Source of the DNA: Gemmatimonadota bacterium
Lineage (GTDB): Bacteria > Gemmatimonadota > Gemmatimonadetes > JACCXV01 > JAHWKZ01
NCBI GenBank assembly: GCA_019347645.1
Contig: JAHWKZ010000074.1
Span: 1 to 7,228 of the forward strand
DNA length: 7,228 bases
Direction of reading: 5' to 3'
Each line of letters opens with the position of its first letter. Position 1 is the first letter of the stretch. A program made the position numbers and the translations under genes. Below are positions 4,721 to 7,228 of this stretch, piece after piece. The notes beneath the pieces were generated by a model. That model ran no database searches and was not told the DNA's origin. It saw nothing but the letters and a program-made list of their open reading frames with translations.

Positions 4721-6478
4721 ATGAAGCTCGTCCCCACGATGCTCTTCGCGCTGTTCCCCGTCCTCCTGTTCGCCCGCTCCGCCGCGGTTCCCTCACCCGA
4801 CGACTTCGACACCGCCGTGGACGCGTTCTTCGAGCGCTTCTTCGCCTTCTATCCGACCGCGGCCGCCGGCGCCGGGCTCCACGAGTACGACTCGCTGCTC
4901 GGGCCCCGGGACGCCGCGGCGATCGAAGCCTGGGTCGCCGACCTGAAGGCGTTGGAGGCCCGCTTCGAAGCGTTCGACCCGGCGGCTCTCGACGAGGACC
5001 GGCGCCTCGACCGCGAGCTGATCCTCCGCGAGATCCGCGGCGAGCTCTTCTGGCTCGAGGAGGTCGGCACCTGGCGAAAGGACCCGCGGTTCTACTCGGG
5101 CCAGATGGACATGACGTTGCTCCTGATGCTGGACTACGCGCCGCTGGAGGAGCGGATGCGCTCGATCGTCTCTCGGCTCGAGCGCTTCCCCGACCTGGTC
5201 GCCGCGGCGCGCGCCAACGTCCAGGACCCGCCGCGGCCGTTCGTGGAGACCGCCCTCATCACCTACCGCGGCTGGCCGCCGTTTTTGAAGAACGACCTGA
5301 CGGAGGCGCTGGCCGGCGTCGACGACCCCGACCTCCAGACCGACTTCCGAACCGCCCGGGACGCCGCGATCGAGTCGCTCGAGAGCTACGCCGGGCATCT
5401 CGAGGCCGACGTGCTTCCGAGCGCCGACGGCGACTACACGCTGGGCCCCGAGAGGTACCGGACGATGAACGCGCTCCTGGCCGGGGTGGACCTGCCGATC
5501 GACGAGCTCGAGGCACTGGGCCGCGCCGAGCTGGGCCGGATCCAGGCGCTGGCCGACTCGCTGGCGACCGAGATCGCGCCCACCGCGCCTGCCGGCTCCC
5601 GCGTCACCGCGGCCTTCGACTCGCTCGGCCACGACAAGCCCGAGCCCGACGCCATCGTGTCGACGGCGGCCGAGGTGATCGATCGCCTGAGGACGTTCAC
5701 GGAGGAGATCGCCACCGTCCTCCCCGGCGACGTGGAAGTCCTCGAGATCCCGCCGTACGCGCGGACGAACTTCGCCTACATCTGGATCCCCGGCCCGTTC
5801 GAGGAGACGGTCAACACCGGCTTCTACTTCATCCAGCCGGTCGAGGACGAGTGGTCGGAGCGGGTCACCGAGGAGTTCCTGGAGCGGAACAACCGGTGGT
5901 CGATCCTGAACGTGAGCGGCCACGAGGCCTACCCGGGCCACTACCACCACTACAACCACGTGAACCGCGCGCCCACCAAGACCCAGCGACTGCTGACCGC
6001 CTACGTGACCACGGAGGGGTGGGCGCACTACACCGAGGAGATGAGCTGGCGGGAAGGGCTCGCCGACGCGAATCCCCGGCTCGGGCTCGGGATGGTCCAG
6101 GACGCGCTGCTGCGCGCGGTCCGGTATCTCGTCTCGATCGGTCTCCACACGAAGGGGATGACGGTGGAGGAGGCCGAGGAGATGTTCGCCACGGTCGCGT
6201 TCCAGGACTCGGTCAACGCCCGCCAGCAGGCGCTGCGCGGCACTTACGATCCGGAGTTCCTGAACTATACCCTCGGGAAGATGATGATCCGTAAGCTGCG
6301 GGCCGACCTGGAGGCCGGGCGCGGCGCGGCGTTCGACCCGGTCGCGTTCCACGACGCCTTCATGGCGAAGGGCGCTCCCCCCGTGCCCTGGATCGGCCGG
6401 CGGATGACGGGCGATCCGGACTGGAAGCCGCTGGGGTCGGAGCGACCCGTTCCCGCTGGAGGGCGAGCGGCTCCCTGA
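4721..6478 (+). CDS. Secreted DUF885-family putative metallopeptidase
   Basis: A 585-residue protein of the DUF885 family, predicted zinc-dependent peptidases distantly like carboxypeptidase-type zincins. Residues 1 to about 22 (Lys2, then a hydrophobic run to 18, ending S-A-A) form a signal peptide, so the mature protein is exported to the periplasm or outside. The mature part opens with DDFDTAVDAFFERFFAFYPTAAAGAG, the usual DUF885 beginning. Key motifs are HEAYPGH (401-407) and EGWAHYTEEM (432-441), which supply the expected His/Glu metal ligands and catalytic Glu. These are followed by H-T-K-G-M-T (474-479) and, near the end, Y-T-L-G-K-M-M-I-R-K-L-R. Length is normal for the family and it appears intact. 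Substrate is unknown; some members degrade peptides. The ATG at 4721 is chosen because it places the signal peptide correctly; GAGAGG ends only two bases before it, so the ribosome site is poor. Confidence 0.88.
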   Translation: MKLVPTMLFALFPVLLFARSAAVPSPDDFDTAVDAFFERFFAFYPTAAAGAGLHEYDSLLGPRDAAAIEAWVADLKALEARFEAFDPAALDEDRRLDRELILREIRGELFWLEEVGTWRKDPRFYSGQMDMTLLLMLDYAPLEERMRSIVSRLERFPDLVAAARANVQDPPRPFVETALITYRGWPPFLKNDLTEALAGVDDPDLQTDFRTARDAAIESLESYAGHLEADVLPSADGDYTLGPERYRTMNALLAGVDLPIDELEALGRAELGRIQALADSLATEIAPTAPAGSRVTAAFDSLGHDKPEPDAIVSTAAEVIDRLRTFTEEIATVLPGDVEVLEIPPYARTNFAYIWIPGPFEETVNTGFYFIQPVEDEWSERVTEEFLERNNRWSILNVSGHEAYPGHYHHYNHVNRAPTKTQRLLTAYVTTEGWAHYTEEMSWREGLADANPRLGLGMVQDALLRAVRYLVSIGLHTKGMTVEEAEEMFATVAFQDSVNARQQALRGTYDPEFLNYTLGKMMIRKLRADLEAGRGAAFDPVAFHDAFMAKGAPPVPWIGRRMTGDPDWKPLGSERPVPAGGRAAP

Positions 6479-6500
6479 AAGCGATCTCCGCCTGCCCGAC

Positions 6501-6506
6501 TATATT
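6501..6506 (+). promoter_or_regulatory. Candidate -10 box for a leaderless transcript (dehydrogenase gene)
   Basis: TATATT lies nine bases before the ATG at 6516 in the 37-base gap after the DUF885 gene. The intervening bases contain no Shine-Dalgarno sequence, so the transcript may begin at or beside the start codon. No convincing -35 hexamer is visible. The dehydrogenase may therefore be expressed separately from DUF885 despite their closeness. Confidence 0.4.
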
Positions 6507-6515
6507 CCTCGATCC

Positions 6516-7228
6516 ATGCGCGCCGTCTACATCGAAGAGCATGGCGGCCCGGAGGTCGTGAAGGTCGGCGACCTGCCGGCCCCCGAGCCCGGTCCCGGCG
6601 AAGTCCGGCTGAAGATCCTCGCCGCCGCGCTCAACCACCTGGACCTGTGGGTCCGGGAGGGGATTCCGGGGATCGAGTTCGAGATGCCGCACGTCCCGGG
6701 AGCCGACGGGGCCGGGTACGTGGACGCGGTCGGCGAGGGGGTCTCGGGCTGGAACGAGGGGAACGCCGTCTTCATCCAGCCTGGTCTGTTCTGCGGGCGG
6801 TGCGAGTTCTGCCTCCAGGGGGAGGAATCGACGTGCGTCCGCTACCGCCTGCTCGGCGAGCACGTGGACGGCACCCTGGCCGAGCACGTCGTGGTCCCCG
6901 TGGAGAACGTGTATCGCAAGCCGCGCGGCCTCTCGTGGAGCGACGCGGCCGCCTTCCCGCTCGCCTATCAGACCGCATGGCGGATGGTCGTCACCCGGGG
7001 CGGGATCCGTCCCGGCGAGAGCGTGCTGATCCACGGGGTGGGCGGTGGGGTCGCCGGCGCGGCGCTCCAGATCGCCCGGTACGCCGGCGCCTACGTCTAC
7101 GTGACCTCCTCCAGCGGGGCGAAGCTCGATCGGGCGATCGATCTCGGCGCCGACGTCGCCATCGACTACACGACAGAGGACGTCGCCGATCGCATCAAGC
7201 GGCTCACGAACAAGCGCGGGGTCGACCT
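6516..7228 (+). CDS. Zinc-loop medium-chain dehydrogenase/quinone oxidoreductase-like (cut by window edge)
   Basis: The first 237 residues of a medium-chain dehydrogenase/reductase, a cytoplasmic NAD(P)H-dependent oxidoreductase. The N-terminal GroES-like domain runs to about residue 135. The structural zinc loop is complete: C93, C96, C99 and C107 in CGRCEFCLQGEESTC. The catalytic zinc ligands of classical alcohol dehydrogenases are missing: where Cys is expected the sequence reads LNHLDLWVREG (39-49), and in place of Gly-His-Glu it reads PGADGAG (61-67). The Rossmann fold starts near 165, with the nucleotide-binding turn GVGGGVAG (174-181). A conserved family of such proteins exists in several phyla, annotated as alcohol dehydrogenase or quinone oxidoreductase, so the missing ligands look like a family trait. 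Substrate cannot be told. The ATG at 6516 is the natural N-terminus (MRAVYIEEHGGPEVVKV). The gene runs off the right edge. Confidence 0.88.
   Translation, partial: MRAVYIEEHGGPEVVKVGDLPAPEPGPGEVRLKILAAALNHLDLWVREGIPGIEFEMPHVPGADGAGYVDAVGEGVSGWNEGNAVFIQPGLFCGRCEFCLQGEESTCVRYRLLGEHVDGTLAEHVVVPVENVYRKPRGLSWSDAAAFPLAYQTAWRMVVTRGGIRPGESVLIHGVGGGVAGAALQIARYAGAYVYVTSSSGAKLDRAIDLGADVAIDYTTEDVADRIKRLTNKRGVD

Noticed and set aside
4591..6294. 567-codon plus-strand frame and a 519-codon minus-strand frame (6352 to 4793) across the DUF885 gene
   Set aside because: Both are Arg/Gly/Pro- or Val/Asp-biased shadows produced by high GC; DUF885 in its own frame has a signal peptide and full family motifs.

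Overview
This is a gene-dense, GC-rich bacterial chromosomal window. It holds eight protein genes, two of them cut by the window edges, and one less certain small ORF. High GC, a BlaI/M56 pair with a TonB-like sensor tail, a secreted DUF885 protein and sparse Shine-Dalgarno sites would fit an uncultured soil or marine lineage such as Gemmatimonadota, Acidobacteriota or Eisenbacteria/Krumholzibacteria. No marker gene is present, so the phylum is a guess. I see no tRNA, rRNA, CRISPR array, insertion sequence or phage gene.

Left part, minus strand: the first 28 codons of gcvH (glycine cleavage H protein) lie at the left edge behind a good ribosome binding site. Upstream of it are an XRE-type helix-turn-helix regulator (531 to 160) and a small overlapping ORF (653 to 510).

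Positions 681-775 form a short AT-rich divergent promoter region. It carries a strong sigma70-type promoter and repeated TCAAC half-sites. It drives a plus-strand pair: a BlaI/MecI-family repressor (776-1171) and, with an ATGA overlap, a BlaR1-like M56 membrane metalloprotease (1168-3402). The protease has no penicillin-binding sensor. Its outer part instead carries an apparently duplicated Cys-Gly/Thr-Thr-Cys-Tyr module, a TonB-C-like domain and a pilin-like C-terminus. This looks like a signal-triggered repressor-cleavage switch that senses something other than a beta-lactam, and it is the most unusual item in the window.

Middle, minus strand: a zinc-ribbon protein with two membrane helices (4628 to 4224) and an NRDE/TANGO2-family protein (4168 to 3422), probably co-transcribed.

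Right part, plus strand: a secreted DUF885-family putative metallopeptidase (4721-6478), then a medium-chain dehydrogenase (6516 to the right edge). The dehydrogenase keeps the four-cysteine structural zinc loop but lacks the usual catalytic zinc ligands. Two genes, at 4628 and 6516, have a TATATT box 8-9 bases before the start codon and no Shine-Dalgarno sequence, which suggests leaderless transcripts.
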